Assembly (NCBI GenBank): GCA_965248815.1
Contig: CBDFKK010000008.1
Span: 186,001-250,000 of the forward strand
From: CBDFKK01 sp965248815
GTDB taxonomy: Bacteria; Pseudomonadota; Alphaproteobacteria; SMXP01
DNA: 64,000 nt
Direction: 5' to 3'
Each line of letters opens with the position of its first letter. The first letter of the stretch is position 1. A program made the translations under genes and the position numbers. Shown here piece by piece: positions 53,392-64,000 of the stretch. The notes under the pieces are model-generated. The model worked only from the letters and a program-made list of their open reading frames with translations. It had not been told where the DNA came from and did no database searches.

Positions 53392-53771
53392 TATGCGGCC
53401 TCCTCTGGCTGACGCACGACAATCGTCAGCTGACTGAATGGTTTTATGATTTTTCCAACGCGACCGCGAGCTCTTGGCCGAAACCTTTTCATAACAAAAT
53501 TCTTGCCGACATAGGCTTCTGCGACAATGAGTTCGTCAATGTCGAGATCGTGGTTGTTTTCTGCATTGGCAATCGCCGACTGCAATATCTTTTTCACATC
53601 TTTTGCAATGCGTTTGCGCGAAAACGCAAGCTCTGCCACCGCAGCTTCCGCCTTCATGCCGCGGATCGACTGCGCAACGAGCCCCAGTTTTTGAGGACTC
53701 ACGCGGATGAGACGTCCGACGGCCTGAGCCTCGTTGTCTGCCAATCGCCGCGGTGTCGACTTCTTGCCCAT
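53391..53771 (-). CDS. rplV: 50S ribosomal protein L22
   Basis: Lines the exit tunnel with an extended beta-hairpin. From the ATG at 53771, 2 nt after rpsS, it has 126 residues: KSTPRRLADNEAQAVGRLIR, then GMKAEAAVAELAFSRKRIAKD and MKRFRPRARGRVGKIIKP. A much longer frame upstream overlaps rpsS and is not real. Confidence 0.97.
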   Translation of the reverse strand: MGKKSTPRRLADNEAQAVGRLIRVSPQKLGLVAQSIRGMKAEAAVAELAFSRKRIAKDVKKILQSAIANAENNHDLDIDELIVAEAYVGKNFVMKRFRPRARGRVGKIIKPFSQLTIVVRQPEEAA

Positions 53772-53773
53772 CG

Positions 53774-54052
53774 CTACGCTCTCTTTGCCCGTTTGTCGGC
53801 TTGGTGCCCGTAAAAGGTCCGGGTTGGCGAAAACTCGCCGAACTTGTGCCCAACCATGTCTTCGGTAACGAGCACCGGAATGAATTTCCGGCCGTTGTAG
53901 ACGCCGAAGGTCAGTCCAACAAATTGCGGCAAGATCGTGGACCTGCGGGACCAAATCTTGATGACATCTTTACGGCCCGATGCGCGCGCCTGCTCTGCTT
54001 TCTTCAGCAGATAGCCGTCAACAAAAGGACCTTTCCAAATAGAACGCGCCAA
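53774..54052 (-). CDS. rpsS: 30S ribosomal protein S19
   Basis: Head protein that pairs with S13. The 92 residues open MARSIWKGPFVDGYLLKKAE and end with FSPTRTFYGHQADKRAKRA. It lies 12 nt after rplB. Confidence 0.98.
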   Translation of the reverse strand: MARSIWKGPFVDGYLLKKAEQARASGRKDVIKIWSRRSTILPQFVGLTFGVYNGRKFIPVLVTEDMVGHKFGEFSPTRTFYGHQADKRAKRA

Positions 54053-54064
54053 GACAGTTTCTCC

Positions 54065-54907
54065 TTAACGTCTCTTCTTCTTGCGTAAATGCCGACTACG
54101 AATGATGTACTTCGATGTCGATTTATTGCTTCGAGTGCGTTTACCCTTGGTCGGCTTGCCCCATGGGGTCACTGGATGGCGACCGCCTGAGGTGCGGCCT
54201 TCGCCGCCGCCATGGGGATGATCGACCGGGTTCATCGCAACGCCGCGCACGGACGGCCTGCGGCCAAGCCAGCGATTGCGCCCAGCTTTACCGAGCTTGA
54301 TGTTGCCGTGGTCGGGATTGGAAACCGCTCCAATCGTCGCCATGCATTCGGCACGCACCATACGTTGTTCACCAGAAGACAATCGGATCAAGGCGTATCC
54401 GGCATCCCGGCCAACAAGCTGCGCGTAGTTGCCGGCGGCCCGCGCAATCTGCCCGCCTTTTCCAGACTTCATTTCGATATTGTGAATGATCGTGCCGATC
54501 GGAATGTTCGACATCGGCATGGCATTGCCCGGCTTGACGTCTGCGCGCTCGCCCGACACGACCGTGTCGCCGACGGCTAGTCTCTGCGGCGCAAGGATAT
54601 AAGCCTGTTCACCATCAGAGTACTTTATCAGTGCTAGAAATGCCGAACGGTTGGGATCGTACTCGAAGCGCTCCACAGTCGCGGGCGCATCAAATTTGCG
54701 CCGCTTGAAATCGACCCGGCGGTATAAGCGCTTTGCGCCGCCGCCGCGCCTGCGGGCCGTAATCCGTCCGGTGTTGTTCCGTCCTGCCTTCTCCGGTTTG
54801 CCTTCGGTCAACGACTTCACCGGCCTGCCCGCCCACAATGCCGAGCGATCGACAAGGACAAGTCCGCGCCGTCCGGGAGAGGTAGGTCTGTATTTCTTCA
54901 TTGCCAT
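54065..54907 (-). CDS. rplB: 50S ribosomal protein L2
   Basis: Needed for subunit joining and peptidyl-transferase centre structure. The 280 residues include KSLTEGKPEKAGRNNTGRIT, RRVDFKRRKFDAPATV-like segments and the conserved MNPVDHPHGGGEGRTSGGRHP, which contains the functionally important histidine. It follows rplW by 27 nt. Confidence 0.98.
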   Translation of the reverse strand: MAMKKYRPTSPGRRGLVLVDRSALWAGRPVKSLTEGKPEKAGRNNTGRITARRRGGGAKRLYRRVDFKRRKFDAPATVERFEYDPNRSAFLALIKYSDGEQAYILAPQRLAVGDTVVSGERADVKPGNAMPMSNIPIGTIIHNIEMKSGKGGQIARAAGNYAQLVGRDAGYALIRLSSGEQRMVRAECMATIGAVSNPDHGNIKLGKAGRNRWLGRRPSVRGVAMNPVDHPHGGGEGRTSGGRHPVTPWGKPTKGKRTRSNKSTSKYIIRSRHLRKKKRR

Positions 54908-54934
54908 AGGTTTGGTCCGGCTAATTAAGGCCCG

Positions 54935-55228
54935 CTAGAGCCCGGTCGTGACGTCGATCGAATGCCCTTCTTCAAGGGTAATTACGGCTTTTTTCTTCTG
55001 TCTTTGGCGGCCCTTAATGCCGCGAAATCGTTTTGTTTTTCCATCGGTTCTCAGCGTATTAACGGCCTTGACTTTGACACTGAACAATTCCTCAACCGCC
55101 CGCTTGATATTTGGTTTAGTCGCGGCAAGAGGAACTTCAAAGATCACCTGGTTAAATTCCGAAGCCATGGTCGATTTTTCAGTAATGATCGGCCCAAGGA
55201 TTACATCGTAGTTGCGCGTCTCTTTCAT
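54935..55228 (-). CDS. rplW: 50S ribosomal protein L23
   Basis: Exit-tunnel protein that anchors trigger factor and SRP. The 97 residues include ILGPIITEKSTMASEFNQV and NTLRTDGKTKRFRGIKGRQ. Its start overlaps the rplD stop by 4 nt. Confidence 0.98.
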   Translation of the reverse strand: MKETRNYDVILGPIITEKSTMASEFNQVIFEVPLAATKPNIKRAVEELFSVKVKAVNTLRTDGKTKRFRGIKGRQRQKKKAVITLEEGHSIDVTTGL

Positions 55229-55845
55229 TTCAGTCGCGCCTCCAATTGCTCGACGGCAGCCTTGGTCAGAACCAATTGGTTGCAGCGCAGAATGTCGTAA
55301 ACGTTAGCACCTTGGCTTGGTAGCACATGAACGTTGCGCAAGTTCTGAGCAGCGCGTGCAAAATTCCCGTCCGTTTCCGCCCCGTCGATAACCAAGGCGA
55401 AATTCCAGCCCAGTTTCTTAGTTGCCTTTGCCAATTCCGAAGTTCGCGCCTCTTTCAATTTGGCATTGTCGAGAATGATCAGTTCGCCGGACGCCGCTTT
55501 CGCCGAAAGCGCGTGTTTAAGCGCCAACGCCCGAACTTTTTTTGGCAATCCGAGATTGTGGGTTCTTGGTTTGGGACCAAATGCCTTTGCTCCACCACGA
55601 AACTGCGGAACTTTGCGATTGCCGTGACGTGCGCCGCCTGATCCTTTTTGGCGGACAAATTTCTTATTTGTGCCCTGGACTTCAGCGCGGGTCTGCGAGC
55701 GGTGCGTCCCACGGCGGCGCTTTGCCAACTGCCACGTCACCATCCGGTGCAAAATATCAGACCGAGGCTCGAGGCCGAAAACGCTATCGGCCAAATCGAC
55801 GCTACCCGCCTTTTTCGCGTCAAGAGTGGTTACATCGAGCTTCAT
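55225..55845 (-). CDS. rplD: 50S ribosomal protein L4
   Basis: Exit-tunnel protein; in enteric bacteria it also represses its own operon. The 206 residues include RRRGTHRSQTRAEVQGTNKK, the loop GGARHGNRKVPQFRGGAKAFG that reaches into the tunnel, and the end NQLVLTKAAVEQLEARLK. It overlaps rplC and rplW by 4 nt each. Confidence 0.98.
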   Translation of the reverse strand: MKLDVTTLDAKKAGSVDLADSVFGLEPRSDILHRMVTWQLAKRRRGTHRSQTRAEVQGTNKKFVRQKGSGGARHGNRKVPQFRGGAKAFGPKPRTHNLGLPKKVRALALKHALSAKAASGELIILDNAKLKEARTSELAKATKKLGWNFALVIDGAETDGNFARAAQNLRNVHVLPSQGANVYDILRCNQLVLTKAAVEQLEARLK

Positions 55846-56684
55846 GACGCTTTGCCTTCATCTGATGCAACTTCAGCCGGCGTCTCAGACTTTGCATTCT
55901 TTGTCTCAGTCGCCTCTTGTGGGGCAGCTTCTTGAGAACCGGTTTCCTCTGCAGGCGGATCACCGACCGGCGCCTCTTCGACTGGCGTGTCGCTAGTTGC
56001 CTCAGCACCGGCGATTTTGAAACTTCCGGGCATAGGCGCGTCTTTCGGCAACGGATGCTTGACCGCGTCCGTTAAATAAATCCAGCTTCCCTTTGAGCCC
56101 AGCACCGCACCCCTAATTAGAATGAGGCCGCGCTCCACATCCGTTTTCACTACTTCGAGGTTTTCCGTCGTAACCCGCGTAGAGCCCATGTGGCCCGCCA
56201 TTTTCTTGCCTTTGAAAACGCGGCCCGGATCCTGGCTGTTGCCGGTCGATCCGTGCGACCTATGCGAAATGGATACGCCGTGCGAAGCACGCAAGCCGGC
56301 AAAATTGTGCCGTTTCATGGCACCAGCGAACCCTTTGCCGATGGTGATGCCGCACACATCAACTTTTTGCCCTGGCAAGAAATGATCGGCGGTTAACTCG
56401 GCGCCGACATCAATAAGGTTGTCCTCAGAAACGCGAAATTCCGCGACCTTTGACTTGGGCTCAACCTTCGCCTTTGCAAAGTGGCCGCGCATGGGCTTGC
56501 TGACGTTTTTCACCTTTGCCACGCCTGCCCCAAGCTGCAACGCCGTGTAACCGTCTTTGTCCTTGGTCCGTTGAGCAACCACTTGGCAGGACTCGAGCTT
56601 CAGCACCGTCACGGGGATGTGCGTGCCGTCTTCTCCAAACAGCTGTGTCATTCCCTTCTTCTGAACGATGACACCGGTTCGCAT
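55842..56684 (-). CDS. rplC: 50S ribosomal protein L3 with acidic C-terminal extension
   Basis: Assembly-initiating protein near the peptidyl-transferase centre. The 280 residues are longer than in E. coli. The core ends near residue 220 after RGAVLGSKGSWIYLTDAVKH. About 60 more residues rich in Glu, Ala and Pro follow (for example PVEEAPVGDPPAEETGSQE). The methylated-Gln loop HRSHGSTGNSQDPGRVFKGK is intact. Such tails occur in alphaproteobacterial L3. Confidence 0.97.
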   Translation of the reverse strand: MRTGVIVQKKGMTQLFGEDGTHIPVTVLKLESCQVVAQRTKDKDGYTALQLGAGVAKVKNVSKPMRGHFAKAKVEPKSKVAEFRVSEDNLIDVGAELTADHFLPGQKVDVCGITIGKGFAGAMKRHNFAGLRASHGVSISHRSHGSTGNSQDPGRVFKGKKMAGHMGSTRVTTENLEVVKTDVERGLILIRGAVLGSKGSWIYLTDAVKHPLPKDAPMPGSFKIAGAEATSDTPVEEAPVGDPPAEETGSQEAAPQEATETKNAKSETPAEVASDEGKAS

Positions 56685-56695
56685 AACGAATGTCC

Positions 56696-57004
56696 TTACA
56701 GTTTAATTTCGACGTCGACGCCTGCCGCTAGATCGAGCTTCATGAGCGCATCAACGGTTTGCGGTGTAGGATCAACAATGTCCAAAAGACGTTTATGGGT
56801 TCGGATCTCAAATTGTTCGCGACTCTTCTTATCGATATGAGGCGAGCGGAGAACCGTGAATTTCTCTATTCGCGTGGGCAACGGTATGGGCCCGCGCACC
56901 TGGGCACCCGTTCGCTTCGCCGTATTGACGATTTCGAGCGTCGATGTGTCGAGCACGCGATGGTCGAACGCTTTCAATCGTATGCGGATGTTTTGATTTT
57001 GCAT
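56696..57004 (-). CDS. rpsJ: 30S ribosomal protein S10
   Basis: Head protein and, in enteric bacteria, the NusB partner in antitermination. From the ATG at 57004 it has 102 residues, the usual length: QNIRIRLKAFDHRVLDTSTL and GPIPLPTRIEKFTVLRSPHI. An upstream start at 57031 would lie at the edge of the hairpin after tuf and is unlikely. It leads the S10 block. Confidence 0.97.
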   Translation of the reverse strand: MQNQNIRIRLKAFDHRVLDTSTLEIVNTAKRTGAQVRGPIPLPTRIEKFTVLRSPHIDKKSREQFEIRTHKRLLDIVDPTPQTVDALMKLDLAAGVDVEIKL

Positions 57005-57033
57005 GGGTTCCTCAGTGAGGTTTTTTCTCAATT

Positions 57034-57060
57034 AAAGAAGGGGCCCTCTTGAGCCCCTTC
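57034..57060 (-). terminator. Hairpin between tuf and rpsJ (possible partial terminator)
   Basis: Perfect 8-bp stem GAAGGGGC / GCCCCTTC (57037-57044 and 57053-57060) with an 8-nt loop. On the minus strand it is followed by TTTAATTG, a weak T run. It lies 10 nt past the tuf stop. It may attenuate readthrough from the str block into the S10 block. Confidence 0.7.
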
Positions 57061-57070
57061 GGTTGATCTC

Positions 57071-58261
57071 CTATTCGATGATTGAGGCGACGACGCCGGC
57101 GCCGACGGTGCGGCCGCCTTCGCGAATGGCGAAGCGCAGCTTCTCTTCCATCGCGATCGGCGTAATCAGCTCAACCTCCATCTGTACATTGTCTCCCGGC
57201 ATCACCATCTCGGTGCCTTCGGGCAAATTCACCTCTCCTGTCACGTCCGTCGTCCGGAAATAAAACTGCGGACGGTACTTGGTGAAAAACGGCGTATGTC
57301 GACCGCCTTCTTCTTTGGTCAATATGTAGGCTTCCGCCGTGAATTTCCTATGGGGCTTGACCGAGCCCGGTGCTGCCAAAACTTGGCCTCGTTCCACGTC
57401 CTCACGGCCAACACCTCTCAAGAGGCAGCCCACATTGTCGCCCGCCTCGCCCTGATCCAAGAGCTTGCGGAACATCTCAACGCCCGTGCATGTGGTCTTC
57501 GAGGTGTCCTTGATCCCGACAATCTCAACCTCATCGCCCACCTTCACAATGCCCCGCTCAATCCGGCCCGTCACAACCGTGCCCCGGCCTGAGATTGAGA
57601 ACACGTCTTCCACTGGCATCAGGAACGGCTGATCTACAGGCCGCTCCGGCTGAGGAATATAGGCATCGACCTCTTTCATCAGCTCCAGGATCGAGTTCTT
57701 GCCTGTCGCTTCGTCCTTGTCTTCCAAGGCCGCCAAGGCCGAGCCCTTCACAATGGGAATATCGTCTCCGGGAAACTCGTAGGACGACAGAAGCTCACGC
57801 ATCTCAAGCTCAACAAGCTCGATCAGCTCCTCATCGTCCACTTGGTCCACTTTGTTCATATAGACAACGATGGCCGGTACCCCAACCTGGCGGGCAAGCA
57901 AAATATGCTCCCGGGTCTGAGGCATCGGGCCGTCGGCGGCTGAGACCACCAAGATCGCGCCGTCCATTTGCGCCGCGCCCGTAATCATGTTCTTCACATA
58001 GTCCGCATGGCCTGGGCAGTCCACGTGGGCGTAATGGCGCGCCTCCGTCTCATATTCCACGTGCGCTGTTGCGATCGTGATCCCCCGCTCGCGCTCTTCC
58101 GGCGCCTTATCGATCTCGTCATAGGCCGTGAACTCCGCGCCGCCCGCTTCAGCCAAAACCTTCGTAATCGCCGCCGTCAACGTCGTCTTGCCGTGATCAA
58201 CGTGTCCAATCGTGCCGATGTTGCAGTGCGGCTTCGTTCGTTCAAACTTCGCTTTGGCCAT
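57071..58261 (-). CDS. tuf: Elongation factor Tu
   Basis: GTPase that brings aminoacyl-tRNA to the ribosome. The 396 residues include G1 GHVDHGKTTL, switch 2 DCPGHADYVKNMITGAAQMD and NKVD. Domains 2 and 3 are complete, ending in VVASIIE. Codon use looks strongly biased, as expected for a highly expressed gene. Only one copy is in this window. It follows fusA by 54 nt. Confidence 0.98.
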   Translation of the reverse strand: MAKAKFERTKPHCNIGTIGHVDHGKTTLTAAITKVLAEAGGAEFTAYDEIDKAPEERERGITIATAHVEYETEARHYAHVDCPGHADYVKNMITGAAQMDGAILVVSAADGPMPQTREHILLARQVGVPAIVVYMNKVDQVDDEELIELVELEMRELLSSYEFPGDDIPIVKGSALAALEDKDEATGKNSILELMKEVDAYIPQPERPVDQPFLMPVEDVFSISGRGTVVTGRIERGIVKVGDEVEIVGIKDTSKTTCTGVEMFRKLLDQGEAGDNVGCLLRGVGREDVERGQVLAAPGSVKPHRKFTAEAYILTKEEGGRHTPFFTKYRPQFYFRTTDVTGEVNLPEGTEMVMPGDNVQMEVELITPIAMEEKLRFAIREGGRTVGAGVVASIIE

Positions 58262-58315
58262 TTTGTCGCTCCGTAAACTGGCGGCTTATTCTTAAGTTGA
58301 TTAGTGGGACACTCA

Positions 58316-60391
<2,076 letters not shown>

Positions 60392-60462
60392 ACTTATAAT
60401 GTCGCCGTCATACTTACTTTATTTAGTACCAATGAATTGGCGCCTGCTCCTTTTGCAACCAT

Positions 60463-60933
60463 TTACCATCTATAATGGCTAAAGGCGCGGTTCGCCTCTG
60501 CCATCTTATGAGTGTCTTCGCGTTTTTTAACTGCGTTGCCGCGATTGGATGCCGCGTCCATTAATTCTCCGGAAAGTCGATCAATCATCGTTGTTTCATT
60601 GCGCGACCGTGCCGCGCTTATGATCCACCGAATAGCAAGCGCTTGCTTGCGATCGTTGCGAACTTCAACCGGCACTTGATAAGTCGCGCCGCCAACACGC
60701 CTAGAGCGCACTTCGAGATCCGGCTTTACATTGTCGAGCGCTTCATGAAAGGTCTTGACCGGTTCCTGTCCGGCCTTCTTTTCCATCTGCTCGAAAGCGC
60801 CGTATACGATGCTCTCGGCTGCGGACTTCTTGCCGTCCTTCATCAGAGAATTCATAAATTTCGCAATCACCGTATCGCCAAATTTGGCGTCCGGAATAAC
60901 GTCGCGTTTTTCTGCGCGGTGCCGACGGGACAT
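60463..60933 (-). CDS. rpsG: 30S ribosomal protein S7
   Basis: Assembly initiator of the small-subunit head; in enteric bacteria it represses the str operon. The 156 residues open with SRRHRAEKRDVIPDAKFGD and contain GGATYQVPVEVRNDRKQALA and ANRAFSHYRW at the end. It follows rpsL by 11 nt. Confidence 0.98.
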   Translation of the reverse strand: MSRRHRAEKRDVIPDAKFGDTVIAKFMNSLMKDGKKSAAESIVYGAFEQMEKKAGQEPVKTFHEALDNVKPDLEVRSRRVGGATYQVPVEVRNDRKQALAIRWIISAARSRNETTMIDRLSGELMDAASNRGNAVKKREDTHKMAEANRAFSHYRW

Positions 60934-60944
60934 GAACGTAATTC

Positions 60945-61316
60945 CTATTTGGGGCGCTTGGCGCCGTATTTTGACCGACGCTGTCTGCGATCAGAGACAC
61001 CCTGCGTGTCGAGCACACCTCTGAGTATGTGATATCTGACACCGGGCAAGTCCTTGACGCGGCCGCCGCGGATTAAAACGACCGAGTGCTCCTGAAGGTT
61101 ATGACCTTCGCCGGGGATATAACTGGTCACTTCGAACCCGTTGGTCAGCCGGACACGTGCAACTTTCCGCAGCGCCGAATTCGGCTTTTTCGGAGTCGTT
61201 GTGTAAACACGCGTGCATACGCCGCGTTTTTGCGGACACCCTGCCAACGCCGGAACTTTGTTTCGCTTGACCTGTTTGGTCCTTGGCTTACGGATCAACT
61301 GGTTGATAGTCGGCAT
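60945..61316 (-). CDS. rpsL: 30S ribosomal protein S12
   Basis: Decoding-centre protein. From the ATG at 61316 it has 123 residues: PTINQLIRKPRTKQVKRNK and TPKKPNSALRK. The lysines at which substitutions give streptomycin resistance in other bacteria (PKKPNS and RVKDLPG regions) are wild type. A start 3 codons earlier at 61325 is possible but not family-like. Confidence 0.97.
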   Translation of the reverse strand: MPTINQLIRKPRTKQVKRNKVPALAGCPQKRGVCTRVYTTTPKKPNSALRKVARVRLTNGFEVTSYIPGEGHNLQEHSVVLIRGGRVKDLPGVRYHILRGVLDTQGVSDRRQRRSKYGAKRPK

Positions 61317-61675
61317 ATCATTCAATCATTTATCGCGTCGCGCATGTACAGCGGCGCTGTTTTCAAAAACACACTGGCACAACAGCGACAGATTGAACTC
61401 GGTCCGTCGCATCTTCGCTTTACGCAAACACAATTGGCCCGCAGGTCATGATGTTGACCGGGGTCAATCGAAAAACCTCATTTCAATTCAGCGAGGCAAC
61501 GTCTAAGTCGATTCCGACTTACAGTCTGCCTAAAAGTGGCGCGACCATACTGACGCGATTCCCCATCGTCAAGGGAGAAATTCCCGGAATCGTGCGTAAT
61601 TTCCGCCCACCAGCTTCAGCCTACGCATCAAGATTCATCGCGCCGCGCCAGATGCAATACCAGCGGCCAGGCTGA
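61317..61675. promoter_or_regulatory. Intergenic region between rpoC and rpsL
   Basis: 359 bp, the longest gap in the ribosomal block and the likely site of the str promoter and leader. A small palindrome TTGACCGGGGTCAA (6-bp arms, 61454-61467) is the only symmetrical element I noticed. No clear -10/-35 pair or T-run terminator was found. Confidence 0.4.
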
Positions 61676-64000
61676 TCAGGACGCCACCTCTTCCACACTC
61701 TCCTCAGGCGGAGAAAAAGGATCCTCCGGGGGTACGGCCGCAGCCGCCTCAAGCGCCTCTTTTTCCTGCTCTTCCGCCCTTTGATCTAAGATTTCTTGGT
61801 CTCGTTCCGTGGCCACATGCCCGAGACGGTCAAGCTGCCCGCCGGTTCCAGCCGGTATAAGCCGCCCGACGATGACATTTTCCTTGAGACCCAACAGGGT
61901 GTCGCTCTTGCCGTTGACTGCAGCTTCTGTGAGCACCCGGGTGGTTTCTTGGAAAGAAGCCGCCGAAATAAAGGAGCGGGTTTGTAGAGACGCCTTGGTG
62001 ATTCCCAGCAAGATCCGTTTAGCAACGCCTTCCACGCCGCCTTCGCCCCTCACCCGTTCATTGGCGCCTTCCCACTCGATGGCGTCTATCTGTTCACCTA
62101 GCAGATAGCCAGAGTCACCTGGCGTCTCGACTTCAACCTTCTGGAGCATTTGCCGCACAATGACTTCGATGTGCTTGTCATTGATCTTCACGCCCTGTAG
62201 CCGGTAGACCTCCTGAATCTCCTGGACCAGATAATTAGCCAGCTCTTCGACACCCTTAATACGCAGGATATCGTGCGGCGCCGGATTGCCATCGAGCAGG
62301 AATTCGCCCTTCTCAATGAAATCACCTTCCTGGACGGAAATGTGCTTGCCTTTTGGAATGAGATATTCTGACGTATCAGCGTCTTCTTCTTTAGGCCGAA
62401 TGATAATGCGCCGCTTATTCTTGTAATCACGGCCGAATTCAACATGGCCGTCAATTTCAGCGATAATTGCATGATCTTTCGGGCGGCGGGCTTCGAACAA
62501 TTCGGCAACTCGCGGCAGACCGCCTGTGATGTCTTTCGTTCGCGCGCCCTCCTGATTGATCCGTGCCAAAACATCGCCGGCTTTGAGATGGGCACCATCG
62601 TCAACGGACAAGATGGCATCTACCGACAGGAGATACCGGGCATCCTTGCCGCTTGCCTGCTTGATGATCTCACCTTTGTCGTCAACCAAAACGATGGCAG
62701 GCTTTAAATCCGCACCGCGCGGACTTGCTCGCCAATCGACCACAACTTTATTTGAAATGCCCGTTGCCTCATCGGCCACGTCTTTGGCGGATACGCCGTC
62801 GACAATGTCCTCGTATTTGGCGAACCCTTCAAATTCAGAAATAATCGGCGTGGTATAGGGATCCCATTCACACAAACGCTGCCCACGCTTAACTTTGGAG
62901 CCGCTGTCCACCAGCAGCCGTGTGCCGTAAGCGACCTTGAATGACGCTAACTCTTTGCCTTCGGGGTCATTCACAGCAATCTGGGTGTTACGGCCCATGG
63001 CAACAATCACGCCGTCTGAATCGGTCACCACTTCGCGATTGCCGAGTTCCAGGATGCCATCATGACTTGCTTCAATGAATGACTGTTCGGCAACCTGCGC
63101 CGTCCCGCCGATGTGGAACGTACGCATAGTCAATTGCGTTCCGGGTTCTCCAATCGATTGAGCCGCAATAACGCCGACCGCTTCTCCCAGGTTCACTGGC
63201 GTCCCGCGCGCCAGATCACGGCCGTAACACGCACCGCAAATGCCGACTTTTGTTTCACAGGTCAGCACGGAGCGAACTTTCACTGACGTCACGCCAGCAT
63301 TCTCGACCCGTTCCACGGCCTCTTCATCAATTAGCGCATCTTCGGGAACCAACACATCACCCGATCTTGGATCCAGCACATCTTCAACGGTCGTCCGGCC
63401 CAATAGGCGCTCTCCAAGCGACTCGATGATTTCACCCGCATCGATGACCGCCTTCAACGTAAACCCATTGCGTGTACCGCAATCGTATTCGTTGACGATG
63501 CAATCTTGGGCTACATCGACAAGACGGCGGGTCAAATAACCGGAGTTCGCGGTCTTGAGCGCCGTATCAGCAAGGCCTTTACGCGCGCCGTGGGTCGAGT
63601 TGAAGTACTCAAGAACGTTCAGGCCCTCTTTAAAGTTAGAGATGATTGGGGTCTCAATGATTTCACCGGAAGGTTTTGCCATGAGCCCGCGCATCCCGGC
63701 CAACTGTTTCATCTGCGCTGCAGATCCCCGCGCACCGGAATGCGCCATCATGTAAATCGAATTGACCTCGATCTCGCGTTTGGTCTTGTCGTCCACTTTA
63801 GTCGATGAGATCTCCTGCATCATTTCATCGGCCACACGGTCTGTGCACTTGGCCCATGCATCGACAACTTTGTTGTATTTCTCGCCCTGGGTGATCAGAC
63901 CATCGATGTATTGCTGCTGATACTCCTTCACAACATCCAAAGTTTCGTCCACCAAGCCTTGCTTGGAATCCGGGATGACCATGTCGTCCTTGCCGAACGA
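61676..64000 (-). CDS. rpoC: DNA-directed RNA polymerase subunit beta' (5' end outside window)
   Basis: Last 775 or so residues of RpoC; the N-terminal half, with the catalytic NADFDGD, lies beyond the right edge. Seen are the bridge-helix/trigger-loop region (MMAHSGARGSAAQMKQLAGM and EYFNSTHGARKGLADTALKT) and the zinc site CETKVGICGACYGRDLARG. The end of the trigger-loop part reads SIGEPGTQLTMRTFHIGGTA. The C-terminus is acidic, ending EESVEEVAS. No lineage-specific insertion was recognised in the visible part. Confidence 0.98.
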   Translation of the reverse strand, partial: SFGKDDMVIPDSKQGLVDETLDVVKEYQQQYIDGLITQGEKYNKVVDAWAKCTDRVADEMMQEISSTKVDDKTKREIEVNSIYMMAHSGARGSAAQMKQLAGMRGLMAKPSGEIIETPIISNFKEGLNVLEYFNSTHGARKGLADTALKTANSGYLTRRLVDVAQDCIVNEYDCGTRNGFTLKAVIDAGEIIESLGERLLGRTTVEDVLDPRSGDVLVPEDALIDEEAVERVENAGVTSVKVRSVLTCETKVGICGACYGRDLARGTPVNLGEAVGVIAAQSIGEPGTQLTMRTFHIGGTAQVAEQSFIEASHDGILELGNREVVTDSDGVIVAMGRNTQIAVNDPEGKELASFKVAYGTRLLVDSGSKVKRGQRLCEWDPYTTPIISEFEGFAKYEDIVDGVSAKDVADEATGISNKVVVDWRASPRGADLKPAIVLVDDKGEIIKQASGKDARYLLSVDAILSVDDGAHLKAGDVLARINQEGARTKDITGGLPRVAELFEARRPKDHAIIAEIDGHVEFGRDYKNKRRIIIRPKEEDADTSEYLIPKGKHISVQEGDFIEKGEFLLDGNPAPHDILRIKGVEELANYLVQEIQEVYRLQGVKINDKHIEVIVRQMLQKVEVETPGDSGYLLGEQIDAIEWEGANERVRGEGGVEGVAKRILLGITKASLQTRSFISAASFQETTRVLTEAAVNGKSDTLLGLKENVIVGRLIPAGTGGQLDRLGHVATERDQEILDQRAEEQEKEALEAAAAVPPEDPFSPPEESVEEVAS

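Noticed and set aside
52723..53412. 229-residue plus-strand frame over rpsC
   Set aside because: It is antisense to rpsC; the real gene is unmistakable.

Overview
The window reads as a chromosome segment of an alphaproteobacterium; I cannot place it more finely without searches. Signs are the division-site ATPase MipZ, a DUF1489 protein, an ATP12-type F1 chaperone, a phasin, adk between secY and rpsM, and an rpoC-str-S10-spc-alpha ribosomal block on one strand. Base composition looks moderately GC-rich and fairly even, slightly lower in the 16.8-26.6 kb accessory stretch.

Layout. (1) 1-3 kb: clpA (cut by the left edge), clpS and a phasin, all on the minus strand. (2) 3-8 kb: an envelope and division neighbourhood with a D,D-carboxypeptidase carrying a SPOR domain, a membrane J-domain protein, a VWA protein, MipZ and a SPOR-like lipoprotein. 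(3) 8-16 kb: panC, a DUF1489 protein, a crotonase, a membrane protein with a CBS-like tail, isovaleryl-CoA dehydrogenase, a Kelch protein, MgtE and tRNA-Leu(GAG). (4) 15.8-26.6 kb: a lone FliN-like protein, lipB, then accessory genes: a flavin monooxygenase-like protein, an epimerase lacking its catalytic lysine, an exported metallo-beta-lactamase-fold hydrolase, a giant RTX/FG-GAP protein split by a frameshift, and an unknown gene flanked by a direct duplication of the end of pccA. (5) 26.6-32 kb: propionyl-CoA carboxylase (pccBA), an unknown anchored protein and the ATP12 chaperone. (6) 32-38 kb: an AsmA-like gene split by one in-frame TAG, then a tight MFS / FGE-like lipoprotein / cysteine hydrolase operon and two small unknown genes. 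(7) 38-42.6 kb: an RluC-type pseudouridine synthase, crcB, rarA and a DegP-type protease. (8) 42.6-64 kb: rpoC (5' end outside), rpsL, rpsG, fusA, tuf and the S10, spc and alpha operons down to rplQ, closed by a clear terminator.

How genes fit together. IVD, a possible methylglutaconyl-CoA hydratase and propionyl-CoA carboxylase suggest degradation of branched-chain amino acids and odd-chain acyl units, with a phasin pointing to polyhydroxyalkanoate storage. ClpS and ClpA form the N-end-rule adaptor/unfoldase pair. The division cluster links MipZ to peptidoglycan trimming. The most noteworthy signals are three broken or decayed loci (AsmA-like amber stop, RTX frameshift, pccA-tail duplication), the K-to-M epimerase, and several conserved-looking genes of unknown function. 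I saw no insertion sequence, prophage, CRISPR array or clear defence system.
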